64,000 bases of DNA from Terriglobales bacterium (GCA_025462725.1 JAOAPE010000012.1:62001-126000); one strand, 5' to 3'. Numbered from the stretch's first letter, positions 8,321 through 17,819 are shown. Numbers and translations: made by a program. The notes: generated by a model from the sequence alone, not told the origin.

Positions 8321-8770
8321 TTACTTGGCTGCCGCCGTCTCTGACATTGCCACCAGCACCCACCCATTCTTCTGCTGCTGCCAGACCGACATCACGCGGC
8401 TCGGTGTGCCGTTTCCGGCCTTCACGCCCTTTAAAGTCAGCGTGTAGGTGACGATCGCCCCGGTTCCGTTCGCCGTGACATTCACATCGCCAAGCGACAA
8501 CTCCGAAACCTGCATCTCGCGAAGGTCTTTTACTCGTTGCGCTTTATCCCTCGCCCCCGCGGAATCCACGAACACGAAGCTCGACGCCAGGTGCGACTCC
8601 ACGTTTAGCCAGTCTTTGGACTTCACCGCATCCCAGAGCAAGCGCTCATGTTGCTCGGCGCCCGTGGCGTTCTTCCAACTGCTTGTCTTGGCTTGCGAAC
8701 ACAACGTGCAGCTACTTAAGAACAGGATCGACATTGAAAGCAGAGCGCAACAGATTCGGCGACGGAACAT
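8321..8770 (-). CDS. Lipoprotein with SnoaL/DUF4440-like domain
   Basis: About 149 residues, starting at the ATG that places a signal peptide and lipobox ('LFLSSC', Cys21) at the N-terminus; the longer open frame upstream contains the terminator of the previous gene. The mature part ('ERLLWDAVKSKDWLNVESHLASSFVFVDSAGARDKAQRVKDL... VMSVWQQQKNGWVLVAMSET', quoted in pieces) follows the NTF2-like DUF4440 pattern: helix, 'F' strand, charged loop, then a Trp-containing beta sheet. Such domains bind small molecules or act as weak enzymes; no function can be assigned. It is downstream of the radical SAM gene but separated from it by a terminator. Confidence 0.75.
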   Translation of the reverse strand: MFRRRICCALLSMSILFLSSCTLCSQAKTSSWKNATGAEQHERLLWDAVKSKDWLNVESHLASSFVFVDSAGARDKAQRVKDLREMQVSELSLGDVNVTANGTGAIVTYTLTLKGVKAGNGTPSRVMSVWQQQKNGWVLVAMSETAAAK

Positions 8771-8844
8771 GCGCGGAAGTGTATCAGCGTGAACTCTTTT
8801 TCCAAAAACAAAACCGCAGCGACTCAGCGTCCAACGCGCAAACA

Positions 8845-8873
8845 AAAAGCCCAGCCATTTAGGCCGGGCTTTT
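8845..8873 (-). terminator. Rho-independent terminator after the radical SAM gene
   Basis: Stem AAAAGCCC / GGGCTTTT with an inner GCC/GGC extension and ATTTA-containing loop. On the minus strand it ends in a T-rich tail. It lies 22 nt after the stop of the radical SAM gene. Confidence 0.88.
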
Positions 8874-8894
8874 GATTTCCTGACTACCGACAAA

Positions 8895-10997
8895 CTAGTC
8901 TCCCATTACCGGTTCTTCTTTTTCAGCCTTCGCCGGTGCTGGCTTGATTCCGCCCAACTGGTCGATGCTCACGAAACCACCCTCAGGCGCTTTTTCACCC
9001 AGGACGTTCTCGCGATACAGTTTCGCCATGCGCGCATTCTCAGCATCCTGCTTGATCTTCGCATCACGTGCGCGGACTTTCTCTTCGCGCGCAGTCTTCG
9101 CGATACCTTTGTCATCAAGATCGTGTTGCAAGCCGCCGTCAACGTGCTCTTGGTTCAGCTTGAGCCGCAATTCCGCTTCGCCGATGCCCACTTTCTTTCC
9201 GCCCGCGAAGATCTCATGCCGACCGTGCTCTTCGTACCATTTGGTAAGCGTGGCCGTCATGTGCATCTTCTCGATGATATTTCTCCAACCCACACCGGTG
9301 TTGTATGCGCAGAAGCTGATCTCGCCTTCCTGCGTGGCGTAAGGGATGATGCACTGTTCAGTACGACGGAAATCGTAGTTGAACAGGTCCTGGAACCACA
9401 TGCCTGCGATGAACAGGAAGTTCCATCGGTCTTTGCGGCGCTTCTCGATGTCCGCCATTGTGCGGTCGCCGGTGACGCTGCCGTAGTTGCGTCCCGTTGC
9501 TCCAAAGCATTTATCAAACTTCGCCAGCAGCGAGAAGATGCTGAAGTGCGTTGGCGCGTTGAACGGATTGTAATTTCTGAGCAATGCCAGCGTGACGCCA
9601 GCGACTGACAGGAACTTCCCGCGGCCTGCATCGTTGATGCGCGCTACGTCTTTCGCCAGGCGATCAGCATTGAGGAACGCCGTGACCGGCGCAGATTCCT
9701 TCGTTTCTTTGTCGATCATCAGCGCCATGCCGATACCGCAATTCGGGTGGCATCCGCAGCTCAGCTGTCCCCAATCTGCGGTCGGCCCATGTACCAGGTC
9801 AGCCCAGTCAGAGAAGGTGCTCATAAAGCTGATAGGGAACCAATCGCGGACAGGCTCGCCTAATCCCGTCTGGTTCTTTACATCATGCGCGAGATGGCTC
9901 AGCGTATAGCGTTGTGCTTCGCGACGCTCATCGGTGACTTCTTCATCGCGTCCAGTGAACGATACCGGCTGGAAGCTCAAGAAGCTGATGATCTTCGGAT
10001 TGTCCAACGCGAATTGGATGATCTTTCCAACCTGCTCGTTATTGATTCCGTTCACGATGGTCGTTACCGGAACAATGTCAACGCCGGCTGCGTGCAGGTT
10101 CTGGATCGCGCGCACCTTCACGTCAAACATGTTGCCCACTTTGCGGTGAGCGTTCGCGGCATTTCCGATTCCATCAAATTGCAGGTACGCGTAGCGCAAT
10201 CCTGCTTCCGCAGCTTGCTTGCAGAACTCAGGGCTCTTCGCAAATTCGATACCGTTCGTCGCAGCCTGCACTGAGTTGTATCCAACTTTGCGCGAGTAGC
10301 GGACAGCATCGAGGAAATACGGCGACAGAGTCGGCTCGCCGCCTGAGAACTGTACAGACATCTGGCGACGCGGCTTGATCGTGATCGCGTTATCCAGCAT
10401 GGTCTTGATCTCGTCCCACGTCAGTTCGTGGACGAACCCGACCTGGTTCGCATCCATGAAGCACGGATCGCACATCATGTTGCAACGGTTCGTAAGGTCG
10501 ATGGTCAACACCGATCCGCGGCCATGCTTCACCGTGGACGTGCCGTGATTGTGCAGCTTCTCGTCATTGTGCGCGGCGATATCGCGCCCCGGGAAGACTT
10601 CTTCCAGGTGCTTGAAGAACGCCGTGTCCATGGCCATGATGTCTTCAAAGTGGCCGTGCTTGGGGCAGTCCTTAACCATCAGGATCTTGCCATCGCGTTC
10701 GATGATCTGCGCTTTGATCTCGCCGACTTTTTCATTGAGCAGAACTTCATGCGGCAATTTGCCGTCAAGGATCTGCTGGCGGATCTCAGGCACGCATCGC
10801 GGACACAACGAGTCCGTCGTTCGCGGCCACCCTAGCGGCGGCTTTTGTTTTTCGTAGGATTTCAGCAGCGGTTTGTCTGACCAATTCGGAGTGAATGAGG
10901 GTTTTTGCGCAATCTGGTTCAGCGTATCGAACACGTTCCAAGCGCCGTTCGCGACTACGGCCAATACCTTCTCGGCATACTTAACTGGTTTATGCAT
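8895..10997 (-). CDS. Radical SAM enzyme of the Tes/MSS type (candidate membrane-spanning lipid synthase)
   Basis: About 700 residues from the ATG at 10997; a GAGGAG-like ribosome site lies some 12 nt upstream, and the longer TTG start is less likely. The core radical SAM motif is C-x3-C-x2-C (Cys172, 176, 179), with the 'GGEPTLSP' SAM-binding motif at 219-226. An N-terminal domain has Cys65/Cys68 ('LCPRC') and Cys111-x2-His114 ('DCPKHG'). A downstream cysteine set (Cys414, 416, 420 in 'CGCHPNCG') suggests auxiliary iron-sulfur or metal sites. This architecture is that of the MJ0619/archaeal tetraether synthase family and bacterial membrane-spanning-lipid synthases, which join lipid tails at unactivated carbons. 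A lipid substrate is inference; other members act on pterins. Monocistronic with its own terminator. Confidence 0.72.
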   Translation of the reverse strand: MHKPVKYAEKVLAVVANGAWNVFDTLNQIAQKPSFTPNWSDKPLLKSYEKQKPPLGWPRTTDSLCPRCVPEIRQQILDGKLPHEVLLNEKVGEIKAQIIERDGKILMVKDCPKHGHFEDIMAMDTAFFKHLEEVFPGRDIAAHNDEKLHNHGTSTVKHGRGSVLTIDLTNRCNMMCDPCFMDANQVGFVHELTWDEIKTMLDNAITIKPRRQMSVQFSGGEPTLSPYFLDAVRYSRKVGYNSVQAATNGIEFAKSPEFCKQAAEAGLRYAYLQFDGIGNAANAHRKVGNMFDVKVRAIQNLHAAGVDIVPVTTIVNGINNEQVGKIIQFALDNPKIISFLSFQPVSFTGRDEEVTDERREAQRYTLSHLAHDVKNQTGLGEPVRDWFPISFMSTFSDWADLVHGPTADWGQLSCGCHPNCGIGMALMIDKETKESAPVTAFLNADRLAKDVARINDAGRGKFLSVAGVTLALLRNYNPFNAPTHFSIFSLLAKFDKCFGATGRNYGSVTGDRTMADIEKRRKDRWNFLFIAGMWFQDLFNYDFRRTEQCIIPYATQEGEISFCAYNTGVGWRNIIEKMHMTATLTKWYEEHGRHEIFAGGKKVGIGEAELRLKLNQEHVDGGLQHDLDDKGIAKTAREEKVRARDAKIKQDAENARMAKLYRENVLGEKAPEGGFVSIDQLGGIKPAPAKAEKEEPVMGD

Positions 10998-11395
10998 TCT
11001 GACTTTTCTTCTCCTCAAATGGTCTCGTCACAACGGACAAAACTTACTGCACTAAAAGCCAGTCAACCGTCTTCGGGCTAATCTGGCGGAAGTACCTGCT
11101 GTTCATACAGATACAATAAATCCACTCTAGACTATTGCCTAGCGGATGGTACCTAAACAGCTAACCCACGAACGGTGCAAATCTGCCACTGAATGGGGAT
11201 TAAGGGCAGGGAACGGACATGCCTGTTCTTTTCTCAACAGAACTCAACAGTGACACACTGCAACATAGGCCACCGCATTTTAGCAAGGTCAATCCCAATG
11301 AATCGGATTAAGTGCGAGAAAGCCTCAGCCAATGATCATGAAAAAATATCCGAAGAGAGCAAAAATAGTCACCACGAAATTGAGGTCTCAGCCTG
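10998..11395. other. Intergenic region between divergent genes
   Basis: About 400 nt between the radical SAM gene and the nitronate monooxygenase gene, presumably holding both promoters. I see no RNA gene, no clear inverted repeat and no riboswitch-like conserved core. A 67-codon open frame (11193-11396) ends exactly at the next start codon but has no convincing ribosome site. Confidence 0.5.
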
Positions 11396-12520
11396 ATGAA
11401 CGCATGGAATCGCAATCGCATCACTTCTATCCTGGGAATTGACTACCCGATCATTCAAGGTCCGTTCGGCGGATACGCATCGCAAAGATTGACGGCTGCC
11501 GTCTCCAACTTCGGTGGATTGGGATCTTTCGGGGCGCTGAACTTGACGCCGCAGGCGATCACAGAAGTTATCTCTGAGATTCGTTCTCTTACATCCAGGC
11601 CGTTCGCTATGAATTTGTGGGTCTCGCAGGAAGACGAAGGCGCGCGAACCTCGGATGCTAACGCTTTCGAGCGCAGTCTGGCGCCGCTTGTGGCCCATTT
11701 TGGCGCCTTGGGAGTACCTCTCCCGATGTACAAAGCGTATTCGCCGGCGACGCGATTTGAAGATCAAGTTCGTGCTGTTATCGATTCGAACGTACCGGCA
11801 CTCAGCTTCATCTTTGGCATTCCTCCGAAAGAAATTCTGGACGAGTGTCGGGCGAGGAACATCGTCACGATTGGCGCAGCGACAACACCTGAAGAGGCTG
11901 TGCTCTTACAGGAAGCCGGTGTCAATGCGATTGTTGCATCCGGCTTCGAAGCTGGTGGCCACCGTGGCTCATTCCTCCGTGCTGCAGAGGATTCGCTCAC
12001 GGGCACTTTCTCGCTCGTTCCTCAGATCGTCGACGCCGTTGATGTCCCTGTGATCGCCGCGGGTGGGGTCGCAGATGCGCGCGGCGTCATCGCCGCCCTC
12101 GCGCTCGGCGCAGAGGCCGTTCAAATGGGAACTGTATTCCTTACGTGTGCGGAGTCCGGTGCCAGCCGCCTTCATCGCGAGACCTTGTTGCAGAGAAATG
12201 CCGACCGTACCCAGTTAACAAAAGGCTTCACGGGTAGACTGGCTCGGGGGATACACAACCGCTTGATGGAGGAGTTGAACCGAAAAGAAACCGGGATACT
12301 GCCCTACCCGCTGCAACGGGCGCTCATTAAAAACCTCTCGGTCGCCGCAGAGAGCGAGGGCCGATCGGATCTTCTGCCAATGTGGGCCGGGCAAAGTGCC
12401 AACCTGTCCAGTTGTACTGATGTGACGGCTTTCTTGACGTCACTGGTTGAGGACGTTTCCGAGGCTGCTGGTCCAATCATAGAGTGGAGCGCAACCCGTC
12501 GAAAGCACCATTCTGTGTAG
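11396..12520 (+). CDS. Nitronate monooxygenase / FabK-like flavoprotein
   Basis: A 374-residue TIM-barrel flavoprotein of the 2-nitropropane dioxygenase/FabK family. The N-terminus 'PIIQGPFGG' and 'AAVSNFGGLGSFGAL' are the FMN-phosphate region motifs. 'SGFEAGGHRGSF' (about residues 181-192) carries the catalytic His of nitronate monooxygenases, and 'VPVIAAGGVADARGVIAALALGAEAVQMGTVFL' (quoted for position, about 218-250) holds the second Gly-rich phosphate-binding loop. It oxidises nitronates or related compounds using O2. A trans-2-enoyl-ACP reductase role is less likely because of the AGGHRG motif. It stands alone on the plus strand, with no operon partner. Confidence 0.88.
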   Translation: MNAWNRNRITSILGIDYPIIQGPFGGYASQRLTAAVSNFGGLGSFGALNLTPQAITEVISEIRSLTSRPFAMNLWVSQEDEGARTSDANAFERSLAPLVAHFGALGVPLPMYKAYSPATRFEDQVRAVIDSNVPALSFIFGIPPKEILDECRARNIVTIGAATTPEEAVLLQEAGVNAIVASGFEAGGHRGSFLRAAEDSLTGTFSLVPQIVDAVDVPVIAAGGVADARGVIAALALGAEAVQMGTVFLTCAESGASRLHRETLLQRNADRTQLTKGFTGRLARGIHNRLMEELNRKETGILPYPLQRALIKNLSVAAESEGRSDLLPMWAGQSANLSSCTDVTAFLTSLVEDVSEAAGPIIEWSATRRKHHSV

Positions 12521-12737
12521 GTGAGAATTGATTCGAAATAATCCGAAGCTCTCGCTTTCGCTGGATGTTCTCTTCTCAGCGTGGCACCTACTGCTTCAAT
12601 TCACAGCGCAACCGTCTTTCACCTGCCCTCTACAGAACCCGTTCAAATCTCTCATCTAGCTTCCGCCAGCATTTCCCAAGAGATCCCCATAACTATTCAT
12701 CAGCTATACTTCATCGGTCGGAACAGGGTGAACTCGC

Positions 12738-15434
12738 ATGCTGGATCAGACGGTTTCGCACTACAAGATAACCGGTAAATTAGGTGCGGGCGGCATGGGC
12801 GAGGTCTATCGCGCGTCCGACTCCAAACTCAACCGTGAAGTGGCGCTCAAGGTATTGCCCCAAGAGTTTGCCCGCGACACTGAGCGCATGGCGAGATTCA
12901 AGCGTGAAGCTCAACTGCTTGCATCACTGAATCATCCCAACATCGCCACCATTTACGGATTGGAAGAGACCAACGGCAGTTTTGCGCTGATCATGGAATT
13001 AGTCGAAGGCGAAACCCTTGCCGAGCGCATCTCACAAGGCCAGATTCCACTCGACGAAGCCTTGCCTCTCGCCAAACAAATTGTCGATGCCCTGGAATCC
13101 GCGCATGAAAAGGGGATTATCCATCGCGATCTGAAACCCGCTAACGTGAAGATTACTCCTGATGGCGTGGTGAAAGTCTTGGACTTCGGATTAGCGAAAG
13201 CGCTCGAAGGACAATCATCCAGCTCAGATTTAGCAAAGTCGCCGACCATCAGCATTGCTGCCACGCAGGCCGGGATCATTCTCGGTACTGCGGCATATAT
13301 GAGTCCGGAACAGGCGAAGGGCAAGAGCGCAGATCGCCGCGCTGACATCTGGGCGTTTGGTGTCGTGCTCTTTGAGATGCTCACCGGCAAGCAGGCATTT
13401 ATCGGCGAGACAGTTTCAGACACGCTAGCCGGAGTTCTGCGCGCTGAGCCGGAATGGAATACGCTGCCCTCGAATGTTCCCCCTGGAATTCTCGGACTGC
13501 TGCATCGCTGTCTGATAAAGGACCCCAAGCATCGGCTGCAATCGATTGGCGACGCGCGTATTGAGATCGAAGAGTATCTTGCGAACCCTGATCCCAAAGC
13601 AGCTTTGCCGAATAGCTTGGCGGTCGCTGCGCCTCCAAGCTGGCTGAAATGGGCAACGGTTGTGGTTGCAGTCGCGCTGCTGGTTTCAATCGGTTTGCTT
13701 TGGCGTGCGACTCGCCCTGCCGAGAAGATCGTCTCGCGTTACTCCATCGCCATTCCCGACAAATATCTACTGAATCTCATCACTCACTCCGTCATTACTA
13801 TCTCCCCGGACGGGTCGAAGATTGTCTTGGCTTTGATGTCGCAAAGCACCAGTCATCTTTATCTGCGCAAGCGCAACGAGTTTCAAATCGCCGAGATCCC
13901 AGGAACTGATGGTGCGCAGGAGGCCTCGTTCTCCCCAGACGGCGAATGGGTGGCTTTCTTCGCCAACGGAAAGCTCTTGAAAGTGTCAGTCTCAGGCGGC
14001 CCCCCGATAACTGTGGCGCAGTTGAAAACGGGTCGTACTGCCAACGATGGACGCGGGATCACCTGGCCGTCTTCCGAAAGCATTGTTTATTCTCCTGACG
14101 CCACCGAGGGGTTATATGAGGTGTCATCTTCCGGCGGAGCTCCGAAGCAGATCACCACTCCGAAGGCGGATAAAGGTGAGCGTTCGCATCGATGGCCTGA
14201 GGCTCTGCCCGGTGGCAAAGCCGTCCTCTTTACCATAGGCACTATCGCGAGCCCTGATAATTATGACAACTCTGACATTGATGCAGTCCTGCTGAGTACC
14301 GGCGAGCGCCGGACCGTCTTAAAAAATGCCAGCATGGTCAAGTATGCTTCGTCAGGACATTTGGTTTTTGCCAGAGGCGGTAACCTGTACGGTGTTGGCT
14401 TCGATCCCGGCTCACTGAAAGTCATCGGTTCGCCCGTTCCAGTCTTTCAAGGTGTCAGCGGAGATGTCACCACTGGCGCTGTTCATTTCGCCGTCGCCGC
14501 CGATGGCACGCTCATCTGTGTGCCCGGTGATGAACAGGGTCTTTACAAGATCATGTGGGTGGATCGCAAAGGCGAAGTCGAACCTATTCAGCTTCCGGTT
14601 GGCAATTATTGGGATCCCAAGCTCTCTTTGGACGGCAAGCGCTTGGCAATGGTCGTTGGCAACGGAATGGGTTCCGACTCTGATATCTGGATCTACGATT
14701 TTGTTCGCAAGAGTTTCAGTCGCTTCACCTTCGGCGGCGGACACTCCACACCTTTGTGGTCGCCGGACGGCAACACCATCTATTACTCCAGTCGGCAAGG
14801 TGCCCACTGGGGAGTGTGGCGCAAGGCAGCGGACGGAAGCGGTGAAGCCGAACTCTTGATAGAAATGCCGGGCGATTTCCGTGTGCTTCTCGATGCCATT
14901 ACCACTGATGGCAAGAATCTATACGCCAGTGTGACCACTCTGAATGATGGCAGTGACATCGTTCGCATCCCGGTGACAAAAGGTGCGAAGCTCGAACCCA
15001 TGGTGACAAACGCGGTTGACGACTTCGCAGCAGAACCTTCTCCGGATGGCGCATGGCTCGCTTACGAGTCTTTGGAAACAGGCAGGCCAGAGATTTACGT
15101 TCGCGGCACAGGAGCCTTAAGCGGCAAATGGCAGATATCAACCGGAGGCGGCGAGGAACCCCGTTGGTCGCACGACGGACGCCAACTATTCTTCCGGAAC
15201 AATAATCAGTTCTTGGTGGCGCCGATTGATGCCCATTCCACCTTTCAATCGGGCACGCCTACCGTGATATCTGAAGCCAACTACAATCTGCGTTCGGACT
15301 CGGGCGTGAGTTATTCCATCGCGCCAGATGGCCGTTTCCTTATGATAAGGCTTGCTGCGCAGCAGAGTTCAACACACGATCTGCACGTCGTATTGAACTT
15401 CACTGAAGAAATCCGGCGTGCTGCTGGGCGATAA
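12738..15434 (+). CDS. Transmembrane Ser/Thr protein kinase with TolB/WD40-like sensor domain
   Basis: An 898-residue receptor kinase. The Hanks-type kinase domain (about residues 9-285) has the Gly loop 'GAGGMGEVY', the VALK lysine, catalytic loop 'HRDLKPAN' (His129-Asp131), 'DFG' (Asp149) and an APE-like 'MSPEQAKG'. A single transmembrane helix follows (about 302-325, 'WATVVVAVALLVSIGLLW'). The extracytoplasmic part (about 335-890) is a series of PD40/TolB-like blades with repeated 'SPDG' and 'W' motifs ('ISPDGSKIVLA', 'SFSPDGEWVAFF', 'LWSPDGNTIYYSS'), a beta-propeller that probably senses a ligand. This architecture is greatly expanded in Acidobacteriota. No phosphatase gene is adjacent. 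Confidence 0.95.
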   Translation: MLDQTVSHYKITGKLGAGGMGEVYRASDSKLNREVALKVLPQEFARDTERMARFKREAQLLASLNHPNIATIYGLEETNGSFALIMELVEGETLAERISQGQIPLDEALPLAKQIVDALESAHEKGIIHRDLKPANVKITPDGVVKVLDFGLAKALEGQSSSSDLAKSPTISIAATQAGIILGTAAYMSPEQAKGKSADRRADIWAFGVVLFEMLTGKQAFIGETVSDTLAGVLRAEPEWNTLPSNVPPGILGLLHRCLIKDPKHRLQSIGDARIEIEEYLANPDPKAALPNSLAVAAPPSWLKWATVVVAVALLVSIGLLWRATRPAEKIVSRYSIAIPDKYLLNLITHSVITISPDGSKIVLALMSQSTSHLYLRKRNEFQIAEIPGTDGAQEASFSPDGEWVAFFANGKLLKVSVSGGPPITVAQLKTGRTANDGRGITWPSSESIVYSPDATEGLYEVSSSGGAPKQITTPKADKGERSHRWPEALPGGKAVLFTIGTIASPDNYDNSDIDAVLLSTGERRTVLKNASMVKYASSGHLVFARGGNLYGVGFDPGSLKVIGSPVPVFQGVSGDVTTGAVHFAVAADGTLICVPGDEQGLYKIMWVDRKGEVEPIQLPVGNYWDPKLSLDGKRLAMVVGNGMGSDSDIWIYDFVRKSFSRFTFGGGHSTPLWSPDGNTIYYSSRQGAHWGVWRKAADGSGEAELLIEMPGDFRVLLDAITTDGKNLYASVTTLNDGSDIVRIPVTKGAKLEPMVTNAVDDFAAEPSPDGAWLAYESLETGRPEIYVRGTGALSGKWQISTGGGEEPRWSHDGRQLFFRNNNQFLVAPIDAHSTFQSGTPTVISEANYNLRSDSGVSYSIAPDGRFLMIRLAAQQSSTHDLHVVLNFTEEIRRAAGR

Positions 15435-15576
15435 TCCTGTTCCCGGCGAATCTCCTCTTTCGAAATCACTTCCTGCGCGTGTCAACCACATTGAAGTTTT
15501 CTCGTCTATCTTTCCAGCAGCACTTCCCAAGAGACCCTCGGTTACATTCGGCCCCTAAAAGATTCAGGAGTACCTA

Positions 15577-17310
15577 ATGCCCCGAAGCGCAAATCGACGT
15601 CGGTCTCTGATCACCATTTCGATTTCTCTCGCCCTCATCCTCCCCGGATGCACCGGCGGAAACTTCGCCACGCCAGCCGCGCAAGTCGCACCCGGCACGC
15701 TTACGGTCACCGCAGCCGCCGCTTCCATCCGCGTTGAGCAGACCACTCAACTCGCCGTCGAGGGCTTCGATACCGCTGCCGTGAGTTGGTCAGTCAACGG
15801 AATCCCCGGCGGCAATGACACCGTCGGATACATCTACGCCACCGGCAAGTATCAAGCGCCTGCTGCGCTGCCCGCCGACAAGCAAGCCATCATCACCGCT
15901 GCCAGCATCGCCAATCCCGCAGTGAAGGGAAGTACCACCATCGCTCTGCTGAATCCTGTCCCGGTGATCTTCGCCATTGAAAGCACCGAGCGTTCTGATT
16001 CTTCCGTCCTGCTCGACATCACCGGAAAAGATTTCGTCGCCGGAGCCACAGTGAAAGTCGGAGCCATTACCATCACTCCGCAGCTGAGATCGTCCACCGA
16101 ACTGCAAGCCGCAGTTCCCGCAGCCATCGCCGCGCTGGGCATAAGACTCGAAGTCACCGTCGCGAATCCCGAACCCGGCGCTGCAAACTCTGACACCATC
16201 GCCGTCGCCCGCCCGTCCCGTCCATCGCGCGACACCGTTGCCACGAGCCATCCCAATCTGCCGGCCGCCATGTTTGATTACGTGAAGTACGCCGTCACCG
16301 ATGTCCCCGCGCAATACACAAATCCCAACGCGCCATTCGGCAACGTGCCTATCACTGACAACACGCCCGCGGCGAATCCCATCACCAACGCCGGCGCCAC
16401 TCTCGGACGCGTCCTCTTCTATGACAAACGGCTCTCCGTTAACAACACCGTCGCCTGCGCCTCATGCCATCAGCAAGCACACGGGTTTTCCGATCCCGCA
16501 AAACTCAGTGTCGGATTCCTCGGCGGCACCACCGGACGCCACGCCATGGGCCTCAGCAACTCGCGCTACTACCAGCGCGCGCATTTCTTCTGGGACGAAC
16601 GCGCTCTCACGCTCGAGGACCAGACCTTGCAGCCGATCCAGAACAGCGTCGAGATGGGCATGACGCTCTCTGATCTGCAGACCAAACTCGCAGCCACTGA
16701 TTTCTATCCCGCATTGTTCCAAGCCGCTTTCGGAACTCCGCAAGTCACCAGCGACCGCATATCCAAAGCGCTCTCGCAGTTCATCCGTTCCATGGTCACG
16801 TATCAATCGAAGTATGACCAGGCCTTTGCTGCGGGCACGAATGGCACGCCGAACTTCACCAACGTCTTCACCGCGTCAGAGCAGCGCGGACAAAAACTCT
16901 TTGGCTCCGGTCCCAACGGCGGGCCATCGCTGGGATGCGACCGCTGTCACGGAACCGCCGCCAACGTCAGCAACAACATCCAGAACAACGGACTCGACGC
17001 CGTCACCACTGACGCCGGCGCTGGCAACGGACGCTTCAAAGCGCCATCTCTGCGCAACATCGCCGCCCGCGCACCTTATATGCATGACGGACGCTTCACC
17101 ACTCTCGACCAGGTCATCGAGTTCTACAACTCCGGCGTGCAGAACAATCCCGATCTCAGTCCGCTGCTGCGCGTCGGCGGAAATCCCGGCGGAGCAGTCG
17201 TGCGCCTGAATATGACAGCGCAAGACAAAGCCGATCTCGCCGCCTTCCTGCAAACCCTGACCGACACAACGTTTATGAGCGATGTGAAGTTTTCAAATCC
17301 GTTCAACTAG
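15577..17310 (+). CDS. Di-haem cytochrome c peroxidase-like lipoprotein with N-terminal Ig/IPT domains
   Basis: A 577-residue exported protein. The signal peptide ends in a lipobox ('ILPGC', about Cys25). Residues about 40-120 and 125-210 look like two beta-sandwich domains (the second IPT-like). The C-terminal 340 residues form the CCP/MauG fold with two haem c sites, CASCH (Cys294, Cys297, His298) and CDRCH (Cys454, Cys457, His458), plus 'FKAPSLRNIAARAPYMHDGRF' (about 490) typical of the family. It would reduce peroxide or oxidise a substrate in the periplasm or at the surface. The Ig/IPT extension is not present in standard CcpA and suggests surface or polymer anchoring. It shares an upstream sequence block with the kinase gene. 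Confidence 0.9.
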   Translation: MPRSANRRRSLITISISLALILPGCTGGNFATPAAQVAPGTLTVTAAAASIRVEQTTQLAVEGFDTAAVSWSVNGIPGGNDTVGYIYATGKYQAPAALPADKQAIITAASIANPAVKGSTTIALLNPVPVIFAIESTERSDSSVLLDITGKDFVAGATVKVGAITITPQLRSSTELQAAVPAAIAALGIRLEVTVANPEPGAANSDTIAVARPSRPSRDTVATSHPNLPAAMFDYVKYAVTDVPAQYTNPNAPFGNVPITDNTPAANPITNAGATLGRVLFYDKRLSVNNTVACASCHQQAHGFSDPAKLSVGFLGGTTGRHAMGLSNSRYYQRAHFFWDERALTLEDQTLQPIQNSVEMGMTLSDLQTKLAATDFYPALFQAAFGTPQVTSDRISKALSQFIRSMVTYQSKYDQAFAAGTNGTPNFTNVFTASEQRGQKLFGSGPNGGPSLGCDRCHGTAANVSNNIQNNGLDAVTTDAGAGNGRFKAPSLRNIAARAPYMHDGRFTTLDQVIEFYNSGVQNNPDLSPLLRVGGNPGGAVVRLNMTAQDKADLAAFLQTLTDTTFMSDVKFSNPFN

Positions 17311-17436
17311 AAGAGCGTTGTTCGTTGGTCGAAGTTTGTAGTTCGTGGGTCGTATGGCGTTCCGTAGCTTGTGATTAGTACTTCGCATTCGCAGTTTGCA
17401 GGCCGTCCATCTCAGTAAGTGCCGATCAATTTCAAG

Positions 17437-17700
17437 TTGTCATCCTGAGCGCCTTGTTTCTGGCGCGTGAGGATCTTGCGCTTAGCGACACCTTTCAACC
17501 TTTTTCCGCCTAATCATCGGCCATGCCGCCTCTACTCTTGTCATTTCGAGCGAAGCGAGAAATCTGCACTTGAATGTGACGGTGTGGCACAGCCGCCCCC
17601 GGCTGTGTACGACATGCCGCGAAGCGGCACCGGTGGGAGAGCGGGCCTTCAGGCGCGTGTCACGGCGCAAGGACAAGGGCTTTAACCCTGGCTCAAATCC
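17437..17700. repeat. Cluster of palindromic intergenic repeats
   Basis: This stretch has no gene but is packed with short hairpins. 17588-17607 is CACAGCCG-CCCC-CGGCTGTG. 17616-17628 is GCCGC-GAA-GCGGC. 17437-17451 and 17540-17570 are the 'GTCATCCTGAGCG' and 'TCATTTCGAGCGAAGCGAG' type elements found repeatedly between genes in acidobacteria and other phyla (recalled, not searched). They probably derive from mobile or REP-like sequence and act, if at all, at the RNA level. Confidence 0.6.
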
Positions 17701-17719
17701 CATCCGATTGTTGCCGATT

Positions 17720-17819
17720 CACCAGCGCCGTAGGCGCGAAAAGCGAAGCGCTTAGCCCAGCACGCCAGTGCTGGGTATGCAAGACAACCAACCCGAGTCC
17801 CGCTAGGGACGCCAGCCTC
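17720..17819 (+). repeat. Left inverted flank of the transposase (three hairpins)
   Basis: About 95 nt ending at the transposase stop codon. It contains three successive stem-loops: AGCGCC-GTA-GGCGC near 17724, CCCAGCAC-GCCA-GTGCTGGG at 17756-17775, and GTCCC-GCTA-GGGAC near 17797. The same order, inverted, is found on the other side of the gene (18264-18360). Confidence 0.85.

Noticed and set aside
11193-11396. 67-codon open frame ending at the nitronate monooxygenase start (TGATG overlap)
   Set aside because: No ribosome site and no recognisable domain; the overlap may be chance. It could be a leader peptide but I cannot support it.
17467-17755. Short open frames among the palindromic repeats
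   Set aside because: They overlap hairpins and have no conserved protein features.
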